Positions 1 through 10,330 of a stretch of DNA of 64,000 nucleotides are shown piece after piece (positions within the stretch are counted from its first letter, which is position 1; each line of letters begins with the position of its first letter). Both the position numbers and the translations under genes were made by a program. Below the pieces are notes generated by a model. The model searched no databases and was not told the origin of the DNA. It was given only the letters and a program-made list of their open reading frames with translations. This DNA is from Ctenosaura bakeri (lineage: Eukaryota; Chordata; Lepidosauria; Squamata; Iguanidae), in assembly GCA_948474755.1 (NCBI GenBank), contig CAOLHI010001812.1, positions 868,001-932,000 on the forward strand. Reading direction: 5' to 3'.

Positions 1-150
1 GAAAACTTTTTCTAAGGAAAAAAAAAGCCCAACAACCTAAAATAACCTACCTGGAATAATTCAACAATATTTAACTGACACGATATGAAAATGTTAGTTA
101 ACTTCTCTCCTAGTCTAGTTGAGTTTTTGGAGTAAAGCCAATATTTTTAC

Positions 151-228
151 CTTTTGATCTCCCTGAGCAATCTGAAGCTCTCGCAGAGCTTTCTCTAACT
201 TTGATTTTTCATCCAATGCACTGGTAGC
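151..228 (-). CDS. LZTFL1: LZTFL1 coding exon 7 (residues 174-199), last exon in the window
   Basis: The 78 bases encode ATSALDEKSKLEKALRELQ and then IAQGDQK, a continuing coiled coil. Acceptor CTGCAG and donor GTAAAA (145-150) are clear. The gene continues to the left of base 1; bases 1-150 are intron. Confidence 0.95.
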
Positions 229-3200
229 CTGCAGATTTGAAAATTAAAATCAGCATATATTTTAGAAAAGTAACAGAATTTCTGCACTTTTTAAAATTAA
301 TTTTATTAAGTTTCACAAAATAAAAAAAAGGTTTTTTAACCTGTAATTTTACATGAATTATTTCTGATCTTCCACTCTGATCTGGTCTTCATTTCACGAA
401 ATTCACTCTATTACATTTATGTATCACAGTACAATGTTTATCTCTATGTTTGAACATGCTTTTCCCTCTCCCTTTCCATGTTATGTTACTGTTATCCCAT
501 TGTCATTTCCACAATCATAATACAGTCATTTCCACTGACAGTTCCCAGCTATTACCCATTTTTAGCCATTCCGCTTTTCTCTAATCTTCAAATTTCAGTC
601 TATTCTCGTTTCTCTACTTGTCTCTTTAAAATCTTCTTCTCCTGTCTTCTCTTCTTTTTAAATCCTCCATCATTTATAACCTGAACTCTCAAAATCTCCA
701 ATGTACATCTATCAGTATATATCTGGCAGTCTGAGCTGTTATAATTGCTACGTTCACTCATCTTCTTGCTCTGGATTCCACTGTATTAAATTATCCTGTT
801 TCCCATTTATATGTCCTGTTCAACCCCTTTCAACCCTTTAACAATATCATAGTGTCTATATTAATGACAATATACCAATCACAACATAAGCTTAATTGAC
901 CTTGTTAAAGTACATGTTACTTCATCCAAATTGGAGCCCTATGTCTAAATCCACCTCTCTTTCCCCCCTCCCATCTCGGACTTTACAGCCTGGAAATTCA
1001 TTTCAGAAGATTCACTGTATTCTCAAAGTCGCTTAAATTCCAAGCCGTTCCGTCCATGGGAGTGAGGATATTTTGCTTAAATGACATCCATCACAGGCTC
1101 CCCAATCACTCTGCCCCCATCAACCCTTTAACAATATCACAATGCCTATATTAATGACAGTATATCGATCAAATACGTAAGCTTATTTGACATTGCTAAA
1201 GAACATTACCACTTATCCAATTCAGAGCCCTGTGCCAAAGTCCACCTCCTATTCCCCCCTCCCATCCCGGACTTGCTGCCCGGAGTTCATTTCTGAAGAT
1301 TCTCTGCATTTTCATAGCCGCTTAAATTCCAAGCAGCTCCGTCTATGGGAGTGAAATTGTTTTGCTTGAATGACCTTCCAGCACAGGCTCAACAGTCTCA
1401 ACAGTCCAGACTCAAGAAAAAAAAACCAAAAAAACAGGAAACAAGTCTCATACAGCAGGAGCCAAAAAAACAAAAACAAAAAAAAAAAAGGGAAAAGAAA
1501 TGTACTGCTCAATAACTGTTGCCTCCCCAAGTATTCTTCTAGGGTCAGAAATCCAGAGTCAAAAAGCCAAAAGATCAATCGTCTCAGATCCACCAACATA
1601 GTAAAATATAGAAATAAAGAAAGTCGGAGGCTTCTGGTCACATGGCAGGCGCGAGTGGCAGCTCAGAATGAAGCTGCGCAATGGCGCAGCTCCGTGCAGC
1701 CACCCGCTGGATTCCAGCCGTTTCTTTTGAAATCTTAGAAGCGGCTAAACACCCCTCCAGTACGAGGGGTGCGGAAGAGGTCCGAAGGGGACCCCGCAAC
1801 TGGCATTTGGCTCTACCCAGCTGGGGGAGCCGAAAGTGCCAGGGGGTCGAAGGACCATAATGGAGCCAGCGGGATCGTCGCCAGAGCAGCACAAGCGCCG
1901 CCGTTGACTTTTAATCAAGAAACAAGCAAGAAACAAGTAAAAGAAAGCATGCAACCTGTTCTGGTCTTTATTTTGGAAATATCACATCGGATTTTTGGCT
2001 CGCAATGGCGTGCAGGAGTGAAGGAATGGAAGGACCCAGAGAATGTAAGTGTGTCATGGCAGAGAGTTCGTCTTAAAGAGGCGGCTGATATTAAAAAAAT
2101 GGATAAGAGGCTCTTCTGCTTTTCTCTTGAGGACTGAAGTTATTAATGGTAAAAGATTCCTGATTTGCTAATGGGATTTACAATTGAAATCGCTGAATAA
2201 CCAAACGGCTGGTATTGGATGAATATGATTGGACTTTATAAGATTTAAGAATTTCTGCACTTTTGACATATGAAATTCTAAGCAAATTTACCTGCACTTC
2301 TATTGTCTTTAATCTATTCCTCAATTTTTCATTTTCTTCTTGGAGTCTTGCAATTTCCTGTAGATAATTAAGAGGTTAATTTGATTGTTCTGTTCTACCA
2401 CTAAATATCTGATCTGCAGAAATATCTAGCATACAGATGTTTTTCTGATCAGAACATTCAGTCAACTTTTCTTCCTTCTGCAAACACCTATAGAATAAGG
2501 AAGCAACAGGAATAACCAAACAATACAGCAGAGGGTTGGCAGTAGATCAATTCTTCAACTTCACTTTTGAGAGGAAGAGCGCATTTATGCAAACACATAT
2601 ATTCTCATATATGTTGTCCATGGTGTACCCATATTTTTCCACCAACAGCAACTTTATAATGGATTATTTTCTCCACTCCATCGTTTCTTTATTTACCTAT
2701 ACCATTTAACTATACTGCCCACATCCTCAGGCTTCATGAAGGGAAAAGTATCCAGTATATGCAGGGCCAAGTTACAATCACTGGAAGTACAGCATCAAGT
2801 ACAGCATCCAAGTCAGAGCAGATATAAGTGATTTTATCTGCAAAGTGTTGTGCAAATTCTTCACAGTGGGCTGTCGACTGGTCTGCATTTTCTACTCAAA
2901 AACCAGCATGTGACAAGACTACTGACCACTCAAAACAGCTCTGCTAGACTGCTCCTTGCAGATACAGTGGTGGCAGCAAAAAATATTTCTTCTGCTGCTC
3001 ACAGCACCATGAAGCAGGCCAAATAGGCTCTAGCCCATGTTCAGTCAGACTCACTCCACATCTTCTGTCAATGTCCCTCTAGTCTCTATCTCACTTGCTT
3101 CATTGCTGCCAAATCTTTGGATAACCAGGGGGCTTGTTTGATTCCACTCTGTAACAGGCGATGCTCAGATGCAATTGTGTCCAGTGCCCTGGCCACTTCC

Positions 3201-6200
3201 CTATTCCAGAAATCAGCCAGAACTTTGACAGAATTGCCTAGCAAGGTGACAGGAAAATCCCCAAGGGCCATAAGAAATCCCTCTGGATCCATCGGCCTCC
3301 TGGAGTGGACCATCCTAATTGATACATCACTCCTACAAAGGTTCCAGATTTAACTAGGAGTAAGTCCCAATAAAGAATGTAAGACATGTCTGAGTAAATG
3401 TGCACAATGTTATAATATAAAGAAACCAAAATAAAGCAGGTATTTTCAAATTACGTACACACATTTCTGGAATCCTAATATCCTAGCAGGTAAGAATGCA
3501 GAAAAAATGCATCAAATGATTTTTAAAATTATGGTACTGACTTATATTAATGTCTAAGATAAGGTTCAAATAACATGCAACATATTAAGTTTAATCAACA
3601 GTCAGAAACTATAACTATCACAAGAACAACATATACCTTCTGTAGGAGTTCTGATGCTCCATCATGTAGTGGAGTAAGTTTAGGCTTAACTAGTTCTGGA
3701 TTGGGCTGAAAAAAAAAAGGGCATTAAAAGTTTACAAGAACATGATCAAACATTTTCTTTCCAAGAGATATAGCACAACCTTCCAAGCTTCACTTGGAAG
3801 TAAAGCTCACTGAGTTCAGTGGAACTTACTCCCAGGTAATTGGATATATGATTGAAAGCATAATATAATGGCAATTATTCCTCTGCTTTTCCATACTCTG
3901 GAAGAGAGACTGTTCATTTGCAACTAGAATTCAAAGCAATGTTCTCATAATCTGTGAGTGCCACTGAGAGCCTTCCTATCACTTATCTTCTGAGCAAACC
4001 AAAGTAAGAAGAGGAGGGTTTCCGGACCAGGAGAGAATGATCTACATTCCAGAACAGCAACCCTAAAGGTATCAGATGGAAGTAAATGGGTTTACAAGCA
4101 CAAAGCTTCTTCGTCCTCTCTAGGCTCCTTTCAGTTCAAAAAAGGATCTTGAGGATCTTCTTTCCCAGTTAACTGCCCCAGCCTCTTTTAACTACAGCCT
4201 CCAAGCCACCTATGTCTCCTTACTTATAGCCTCCATCCTGCAGAACATAATGAAGGCTATAAGGCTCTTTCCATTATAAGCAGACCCATCTCTCACTATA
4301 CTACCCTTTTCTCACAGACTTCCTGATTTCCAGCAGATCACATTTCCAGTCATGAAACAAATCACTCTGTCCCATTCACATGTGAGCTGCTTTCGTCCTA
4401 GTTCTAGATCTCTGAATGAATGAAACAGCCTGTCCACTCGGAAGGCAGATTGTCACACTGACAGCAGGTCTCTCCAAGTATGGGAACAGGCCACTGTAAC
4501 ATGTTTATAAGCTATTCTATAAGCCATTTTGGCTAAAAAACAACAACCCCTGGATAAAAATATTTAAATAAACTAATGAACAAAATTCTTTTTAATTAAA
4601 GTGAAAGGTTATTGCTTAGAAACAGTAGCATGGAATATAGTTACATTTCCTCATAAATTCAGAACCATTAAAAACAGCATGTTTTTCATAAGCAATTTGA
4701 ATACAAAAGCAAAAAAAGATACATACTTTCTTATCTGAAGATGTAAATTCTGACTTTTCAAACTCTGCAACCTGCTCCAGTAAGTCCCTTGAAAAAGAGC
4801 AGAAAACATTTCACTTAATTAATTCTTCTGAACACCAGGCTGTATTCTATATTCTACAGAGCAGTGAAAGCAATGAAGATGGAAGAATTCATCTTGTACC
4901 TGTATACAGAAAAATAGTACCAAGGCAGAAGCTTTATAAGGACAGATCTCTTTATAAATACAGATATAATTACACTTCTAGATAATAGATTACTTCGGAA
5001 AGCAAAGATGCAATCCTAAGCACATTTACTTGGGGTAACTTTCATTGAATTTGGTGGAACTGACTTCTGAGTAAAAAATTTTAGAACTATTGTACAAATC
5101 AACATTTACGAAACTAGTTTAATAGCACCCCTGATGCACACTGAAAAATCCTTATTAATAACAATGCATTTCAAAATCTTACCTATTTTCCAGCTCAGAA
5201 ATGTCAGTCTGCACTTTAAGATACCATTTCTCTGCCTGGGAAAATATCTGGCGCAGAAGCAGTACATTGGTGTATGCTGTGTTAATAAGTTCTGATTCCA
5301 CCTCACTGTGTACCACAGTCTGTAAGCCATCCAGTATATCTGTAACTTCATCAATGGTGAATGTGTCTTCTACCAACCTTCACAAAAAATGCACATAATT
5401 ACTAAAGCATCCATAACAGTAAACCAAGTTATCCATATTAGGAAAAAATCCTTTAATATTACTCTTTTTTTTAAGTGAAGACAATTGGCAACTGATATTT
5501 TTACTGTAACTATTTAAATACATGGTCCAGAATCCATTGAATCCCATGGATGGCAAACAAGCGCTTTTGTGTAAATGCTGGATGATGGCAGCAACATCTA
5601 CTTCTGCAGGTGGGTCCTCTTGTCTTCTGAATAGCATTCCAGGTCAACCCCTCCCTGCAACTTTAAAAGGTGATGAAGCTGCTGCTGGGAAGGGAATATG
5701 GAAAACACACTGCACACAACATGCTGAACTCCAGAAATGGTTCCAAAGTTACAGTTTTATACTTGAGTTGTCAGTACAAATTGCACCACATTCTTACTTT
5801 CTAAAAAGAAAGAAACTGGGGCTTAAGCCTGCCTAAAAGCTCTACAAAGTGACAAAGCAATACACCACCTTTCTTCCATGTACATGAGAAGACACTGCAG
5901 TTACTTAAAAATATTAGTATGTAATTTGTACACAATCAAACAAACTTTCTATTATAATGCATTATTTCAGATATGGCTGCATACAACTTGCTACTGAAAG
6001 GCAGCTTCATATGTGAGCACAATGAGGGCTAACACTAAGGCCATTTCCACATTAGACTGTTATAATGCTATTATTCCACTTTCAATGTCCTATGGAATCC
6101 TGGGGTTTGCAGTTTAGGGAGAAGCCTTTGAGGCCCGTGAAGGTATTTCCAAATCACCAAGTGTTACATCTAGCTTGACTCTACTTTTGCAGAAACAAAA

Positions 6201-8087
6201 TAAATAATTAGTGTGCCATTCTTCCTTGAGAATGATTAATACTATCAGCTCTTTTGCATTTGTCTTTATATTATTTTATCATCACAATACCGGCTGTCCT
6301 TAAGGTCCTGAAAACAGGAGTCTACTGTTTTGAGACGCAGGCCACGCTTGGAGCGTGCAAATCGCATGTAGTTGATCACTTCATTCTGATGGTGATCATT
6401 AAGCCCCAGCTCCGCCTAGGTAAAAAAATAAAAACATCCAACGGTCTTCATGTAAATGATATATTTTACAGTTAAGACTTTAAGTCATCTGCTAACTTAC
6501 TGAATATTATGAGTTACAATCAGAAAATGTTACAACCATCTTACACTAGCAGATTTTTTAAAAAGTCAAGTTATATTAGTAACTAATAAACTTTACTTTA
6601 AACACACTTAAGTGTTATTTTAAACACTTATTTTAAAGACTTATTTTACACACAAACTGCCTTTTTGGACCATGTCATATAACTGCAATGTCCAAATTTA
6701 CCAACTAAACTTTCAGTGTGGATTATTCTGTGTGTACTCAGTCACAGTTTCAAGTGCTTTTGAGAATGAAGAAAGAAAACAAGGGCCATTTCTGCACTAC
6801 ACTCTTATAGTGCTATTATTCCACTTTCAACATCCTGCGGAAACCTGGGGTTTGCAGGTTAGGGAGGGGCATTTAGGATTCTGAGCCAGAGAGCTCTTTG
6901 GCCTCAGTAAACTACAAACCCCAGAATTCCACAGGATGTTGAAACTGGAATAATAACACTGTAACAGTGCAGTGTGGAAATGCCAACAATTCATTCTTGG
7001 TCATTTACTCCAAGATTCTCACATAAGATGCTCAGTAATTTAAAAAAAAACAACACCCTGGATTTTAAAGATATACAGTAAATACAAAGAAAGGGAGGCA
7101 GAAGAAGGAGAAAAAGGGGAGTACATATTATATGGATGTGGGTTAGGCATATACATTAATATAGGGTAACCATATGCCCAAATATTCTTGGTGCTGACAC
7201 CTGTAAATTAAAATTCAAGCACAGTTGACACAGTTAAACTCTTCTGCCAACCGAATGATGAATGTTCATCTTTGGAGAGCTAAAATTTCAATCCTAGGAG
7301 AATGTGCTGAAAATAACTCTGCAGGGTTAACTTCATTACTTACGATCAGGTGAAAGACCGACACCCCCCCCCCCATGACCCTTCCCCTCTCATTGATGGA
7401 GAGATTTAGCACCAAAAAAAAAAAAGATACACACGAAGAGTGCCCAATCCCCAAATGATGCTAAAATCGTCGGCGGACTGAGGGACACCGTTCTGCGAGG
7501 AACAAGGGTGTCTGGACGGAGACGTCTCCGTCTCGATTTCTAGTTCAGGAATAGGCGACGTGTGGCCCCTCAGCAGTCGCAAGACTGAATCTGCCGTCAT
7601 CCCTCAGCATCGCCTATGCTAACCAAGGATGATGGGAGTTGTGGTCCAACCGCGAGTGGAGCGCCACCGAGTCCCCTAACCCTTCAGCGGGGCGGGAGCG
7701 TGTTTAGGGGGCCGGGCATAAACGCCCAAAGCGGTGAGGCCTTTTTCAGGCGGTGAAAGAGCCAGCCTGGAGCCGGGTAACGCCGCGCCACTCTACGGCG
7801 AGAAGCCTATGGCGCCAAGATTCATAGAAGGATGGCTCGGCGGATACTGGCCATTTCCGCACTAGCCTGTTATAGCGCGATGATTCCACTTTCAACGTCC
7901 TCTGGAATCCTGGGGTTTGCAGTTTCGGGAGGGGCCGGCCGGCCCCTCCCGAAACTGCAAACCCCAGGATTCCAGAGGACGTTGAAAGTGGAACCATCGC
8001 GCTATAACAGGCTAGTGCGGAAATGGCCACTAACAGAAGGATTATTGAAAGGGAGCCAAGTGAGGTAACCCGGCAGTTGCTCACCAT
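151..8087 (-). CDS. LZTFL1: LZTFL1 (leucine zipper transcription factor-like 1), 5' part, seven coding exons
   Basis: Seven exons join in frame to 597 bases, giving the first 199 residues of a protein that is about 299 long in mammals. All six introns have GT donors and AG acceptors. The conserved N-terminal block is read from exons 2 and 3 (for example VEDTFTIDEV and NVLLLRQIFSQAEKWYLK), and a charged heptad-like coiled coil begins about residue 150. From family knowledge, LZTFL1 (BBS17) is a cytoplasmic regulator that binds the BBSome and limits its entry into cilia. Exon 1 contributes only the ATG; exon 7 ends at base 151, so roughly the last 100 residues lie beyond the left edge. CCR9 is the downstream neighbour on the opposite strand, as in other vertebrates. 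No frameshift or stop was seen. Identity is very secure; exon edges rest on splice consensus and family alignment from memory. Confidence 0.96.
831..1390. repeat. two tandem diverged copies of a ~290-base unit
   Basis: The phrase CAACCCTTTAACAATATCA starts at 831 and again at 1121. The following ~270 bases align throughout (for example CCCCCCTCCCATC and GCTTAAATTCCAAGC in both). The pair lies inside LZTFL1 intron 6 and leads into the GC-rich insert at 1640-2110. LINE-1 5' regions in some species carry such promoter monomers, but the family was not identified. Confidence 0.6.
1391..2291. repeat. unclassified insert in LZTFL1 intron 6, A-rich then GC-rich
   Basis: An A-rich run (about 1415-1500) is followed by a GC-rich, CpG-containing block near 1640-1905 that is unlike the surrounding intron and then fades into AT-rich DNA. 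Short ORFs here show no family signature. It could be the 5' region of a LINE or another insert; I see no gene. Confidence 0.35.
2292..2357 (-). CDS. LZTFL1: LZTFL1 coding exon 6 (residues 152-173)
   Basis: The 66 bases are 22 codons, beginning EIARLQEENEKLRNRL, the start of the leucine-zipper-like coiled coil. Acceptor CTACAG and donor GTAAAT flank it. Intron 5 (2358-3636) contains a minus-strand LINE fragment. Confidence 0.94.
2730..3330 (-). repeat. LINE fragment (L2/CR1-type), minus strand, in LZTFL1 intron 5
   Basis: Reading the minus strand, 3086-3313 translates to a segment ending KQAPWLSKDLAAMKQVR. The APW(F/L)-x-x-(E/D)L-x-x-(L/M)K motif is typical of the region between endonuclease and reverse transcriptase in L2/CR1 LINEs. 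The next ~350 bases continue as a decayed coding-like stretch. Old and broken. Confidence 0.5.
3637..3705 (-). CDS. LZTFL1: LZTFL1 coding exon 5 (residues 129-151)
   Basis: The 69 bases are 23 whole codons and include LVKPKLTPLHDGASELLQK. The acceptor follows a run of T on the minus strand and ends CAG; the donor is GTATAT (3631-3636). This is the linker between the N-terminal block and the coiled coil. Confidence 0.94.
4727..4787 (-). CDS. LZTFL1: LZTFL1 coding exon 4 (residues 108-128)
   Basis: The 61 bases read (R)DLLEQVAEFEKSEFTSSDKK. The pyrimidine-rich acceptor ends AAG before 4787 and the donor is GTATGT (4721-4726). Phase fits exon 3 exactly. Confidence 0.95.
5183..5377 (-). CDS. LZTFL1: LZTFL1 coding exon 3 (residues 43-108)
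   Basis: The 195 bases hold the most conserved stretch of the gene: VEDTFTIDEV, then VVHSEVESELINTAYTNVLL, then AEKWYLK and ISELEN. Acceptor AG lies at 5378-5379 and donor GTAAG at 5178-5182. The exon completes Arg43 and ends with two bases of the Arg108 codon. Nearly every residue matches the mammalian protein as I recall it. Confidence 0.97.
6039..6125. mobile_element. half copy of the GGCCATTTCC palindromic MITE
   Basis: It begins GGCCATTTCCACATTAGACT and runs through TTTGCAGTTTAGGGAG, matching one arm of the full copy at 7849-8028. The second arm is absent. It lies in LZTFL1 intron 2. Confidence 0.7.
6291..6415 (-). CDS. LZTFL1: LZTFL1 coding exon 2 (residues 2-43)
   Basis: Acceptor CCTAG ends at 6416 and donor GTATTG occupies 6285-6290. 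The 125 bases encode the conserved N-terminus, including HHQNEVINYMRFARSKRG and SCFQDLKDSR. Two bases of the Arg43 codon are carried to the next exon. Intron 2 (5378-6290) holds half of a palindromic MITE near 6039-6125. Confidence 0.95.
6784..6984. mobile_element. GGCCATTTCC palindromic MITE, full diverged copy
   Basis: Both inverted arms are present: GGCCATTTCTGCACTACACT at the left, and its diverged complement ending GTGTGGAAATGCC at the right, around a loop that includes CAGAGAGCTCTTTGG. It lies in LZTFL1 intron 1. Confidence 0.75.
7849..8028. mobile_element. GGCCATTTCC MITE, 180-base almost perfect palindrome
   Basis: Two 90-base arms meet at GGCCGGCC and differ at only one position that I can see (ATGATTCC against the complement of GGAACCAT). 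The element is flanked by ACT on both sides (7846-7848 and 8029-8031), a probable 3-base target duplication. It lies 57 bases inside intron 1 from the LZTFL1 ATG. The arm identity suggests a young insertion or ongoing arm correction. Confidence 0.85.
8085..8087 (-). CDS. LZTFL1: LZTFL1 coding exon 1 (start codon only)
   Basis: On the minus strand the ATG is followed at once by the donor GTGAGC (8079-8084), so this exon supplies the start codon and 5' UTR only. The next exon opens with GCG GAG CTG (A-E-L), which continues the family's M-A-E-L-G-L start. The transcription start was not located; the CpG-rich block up to about 8345 is the likely 5' UTR and promoter. Confidence 0.88.
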
Positions 8088-8127
8088 GACGAACCGTCGG
8101 CGGTCCGGAGCGAAAAGCGGATGGTGT

Positions 8128-8148
8128 TCACAAGACGCCGGTTGCCAT
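8128..8148 (-). other. possible six-codon upstream ORF in the LZTFL1 5' UTR
   Basis: On the minus strand ATG-GCA-ACC-GGC-GTC-TTG-TGA lies 40 bases before the LZTFL1 start, in a reasonable start context (CACC before ATG). It matters only if transcription begins upstream of 8148. The same bases form part of the X-box-like site. Confidence 0.3.
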
Positions 8149-8154
8149 GGTGAG
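8141..8154 (+). promoter_or_regulatory. X-box-like RFX site beside the LZTFL1 start
   Basis: GTTGCCATGGTGAG fits the RFX X-box pattern GTNRCC-(AT)-RGYAAC with the left half perfect and two mismatches in the right half. It lies 54 bases upstream of the LZTFL1 ATG. RFX factors switch on many ciliary genes through X-boxes near the start, so the position makes sense for a BBSome regulator. Binding is an inference. Confidence 0.45.
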
Positions 8155-8562
8155 GAAACAGCAGCCTCGCGAGCGCCCCGCTTGAAGCCCCATTGGCTAA
8201 GCGGAGCGTTTGCCTGACGCGAAACAAGACAGTCGCGGTTGGATGCAACAGGGGCTAACGGACCGGCGCGCGGCCAAGAAAGTGGAGAGTTTCAAAAGGC
8301 TAAGAGTTCGGAAGGCACTTTCTAGCCTCTTGACATTCCACTTCCGGGTTGTTTTCGACGCTATGCTTTTTCCCTCCCTGTTTCTCCAAGCAGGGTGGAA
8401 GACTGATCGAGCTTCCCTCAGAAGAGGAGAAAATCCAGGGCTTTAGTATGGCTGTGATGTGGTTGGGTGATGCCTGCCGTGCTCCGCCTCTCTCTCTCTC
8501 TCTCTGGCCAAAGAAGATGGGAGGAAAACTGGAGCCGAACTGGGGTTTCGTTTGGTGTAGCC

Positions 8563-8607
8563 GTGTGTGTGTGTGTGTGTGTGTGTGTGGAGAGAGAGAG
8601 AGAGAGA
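8563..8607. repeat. compound (GT)n(GA)n microsatellite
   Basis: About 13 GT units are followed by 9 GA units. A (CT)n run precedes it near 8490-8503. Long minus-strand reading frames across this block are only translations of the simple repeat. Confidence 0.9.
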
Positions 8608-8628
8608 CTGTGAGTGGCTGAGGGGAAA

Positions 8629-8815
8629 GCAGTGTGGTCCAATGGTTTGAGCATTGACCAACCACTATGTGAGGCCAGGCTTTGAATGCCTCCTCGGTGA
8701 CCTTGGACAAGTCACATTCTCTCAGCCTCGGAGAGGGCAAACCCTCTGAACAATTTTTGCCAAGAATCCCTGCCATAGGTTTGCTATAATTCGGAAATAA
8801 CGCACACGGCAACAT
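8629..8815 (+). repeat. CORE/MIR-like SINE, old copy
   Basis: It contains GGTTTGAGCATTGACC, then GTGACCTTGGACAAGTCAC, then TCTCTCAGCCTC and TTGCCAAGAATCCC. This is the same order as the better copies at 32516 (plus) and 46393 (minus). The GTGACCTTGG(G)CAAGTCAC block is the hallmark of the MIR/CORE-SINE core. Confidence 0.65.
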
Positions 8816-8984
8816 GAATAAATGTGTGGGCGGTTGGAGGGTGTTGACACAAAATTGCCATACGGTACAAATGCAAATACATTTTTTTAAAAAAAGCAGT
8901 CAGTTACAACCACAGTTTACAGAATTATTTTATAAGCGGTGCTGGCCGTTGTTCATGGCTCGTTGTTAACATCCTCACGATAAA

Positions 8985-9127
8985 GGCCATTTCCGCACTA
9001 GACTGTTATAGCGCTATTATTCCACTTTGGAATTCTCAAAGGCCCCTCCCTAAACTGAAATCCCAAGATTCCATAGGATGTTGGAAGTGGAATAATAGCA
9101 CTATAACAGTCTAGTGCGGAAATGGCC
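8985..9127. mobile_element. GGCCATTTCC palindromic MITE
   Basis: It starts GGCCATTTCCGCACTAGACT and ends with the complement GTGCGGAAATGGCC. Flanks are AAA and AGA, an imperfect 3-base match. One arm is internally shortened compared with 7849-8028. Confidence 0.8.
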
Positions 9128-9537
9128 AGAGTCTCAGGGCCAGTCGCCTGCTACTTGATTCTTTGTGAAATAAAATGTTTGAACAATCCATTACCACAGA
9201 ATGTTGCTTCAGGGCAACTTTTCCCAGAAAGTAGAAACAACACCAGCACCATCTTCACTTTGTGCGGTCTTTGTAAATGCAAACCATTGAAACTAGTATA
9301 ATCAACAATAAAGATGTCATTGTTGAATAAATTATTCTAGTATACAGTGCAACAATGAACTCGACATGATTTGATACAGTTCTGGAGTTTTGTTCCCAGG
9401 AAGGTTCAACAGGTCTCTGTGCCGGTTTTTAGACTGATATTTGGGATTTTTTATTTGTTTGTTTTTTGTGAGACAGCCTGCTGTTCTATTCGGTTTTTCC
9501 TTTTTTCTGTTTTTAAAGATGCCAAAAGTATTTATCT

Positions 9538-9739
9538 GGCCATTTCTGCACTACACTGTTATAGTGCTATTATTCCACTTTCAACCGCCTGTGGAATTCT
9601 GGGATTTGTAGTTCACTGAGGCCCAAGAGCTCTCTGGCTGAGAATTCTAAAGGTCTCTCCCTAAACTGCAAACCCCAGGATTCCATAGGAGGTTGGAAGT
9701 GGAATAATAGCACTATAACAGAGTAGTGCAGAAATGGTC
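9538..9739. mobile_element. GGCCATTTCC palindromic MITE with TCT flanks
   Basis: Left end GGCCATTTCTGCACTACACT and right end GTGCAGAAATGGTC are inverted copies. TCT flanks both ends (9535-9537 and 9740-9742). The centre carries TTTGTAGTTCACTGAGGC, a loop shared with the copy at 6784. Confidence 0.8.
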
Positions 9740-9754
9740 TCTGACTTTAATGTT

Positions 9755-10330
9755 ATATTTCAGGTTTTTTTAAAAAAAATTGAACATATTTGAAAAATGT
9801 TTTTTTATTTTTTTTAAAATATTCATATAAAACATTACAAAGTAACAGAGATAGCTTTACAATTATAAACATAATTACACTTCTATCCTTTTAGAAGATA
9901 CTTTTTCTTACCCATTTCCACAGACGTTATTAACATAGGCTAATCCAAACTCCTCTTATCCACCTTTCACCTTATTGCTTAACTCTATTTTGTTGATTCA
10001 CAGTTTATCTGTCTACCCTTTCTTGTAATCTTCATATTTGTTTATATACATTTATCTAAAGTTTTATATGATACAAATGTACATTCGTCGTATGTTGGGG
10101 TAGAAAATCTTGTATCATATGTAAGCATTTCCTCATTGTCAAGGAGTAACTATCAGCAAAATAACTACCAGAATAAATGCTACCAGCAAAAGAAAAACAA
10201 GAAATAAATAAAACATTTTACACTACATCATTGGCTTATACATCCCCATCTCTTGCTTATAAGGTTTATAACTGGGTTTTAACAATGTACACATCATAAA
10301 TCTCTTTCAAATTGCCACGAATTCTGAAAA
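9755..10330 (-). repeat. possible LINE 3' UTR, antisense
   Basis: It starts with T-rich runs (TTTTTTTATTTTTTTTAAAA) on the plus strand, which would be a poly(A) end on the minus strand, followed by low-complexity AT-rich DNA. No coding part is recognisable, so this is a weak call based on composition and layout. Confidence 0.3.

Larger units (their letters stand above)
7440..8345. promoter_or_regulatory. CpG-rich promoter region of LZTFL1
   Basis: This is the only long stretch in the left third of the window that is dense in CG dinucleotides; surrounding DNA is AT-rich and CpG-poor. It spans the start of intron 1, the one-codon exon 1 and the presumed 5' UTR and promoter. No clear TATA box was seen, as expected for a CpG-island promoter of a widely expressed ciliary gene. 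A 180-base MITE (7849-8028) is embedded in it. Confidence 0.75.

Noticed and set aside
8300..8815. 171-codon minus-strand frame
   Set aside because: Runs through a SINE and the (GT)n(GA)n tract; HTHTHT and SLSLSL are simple-repeat translations.
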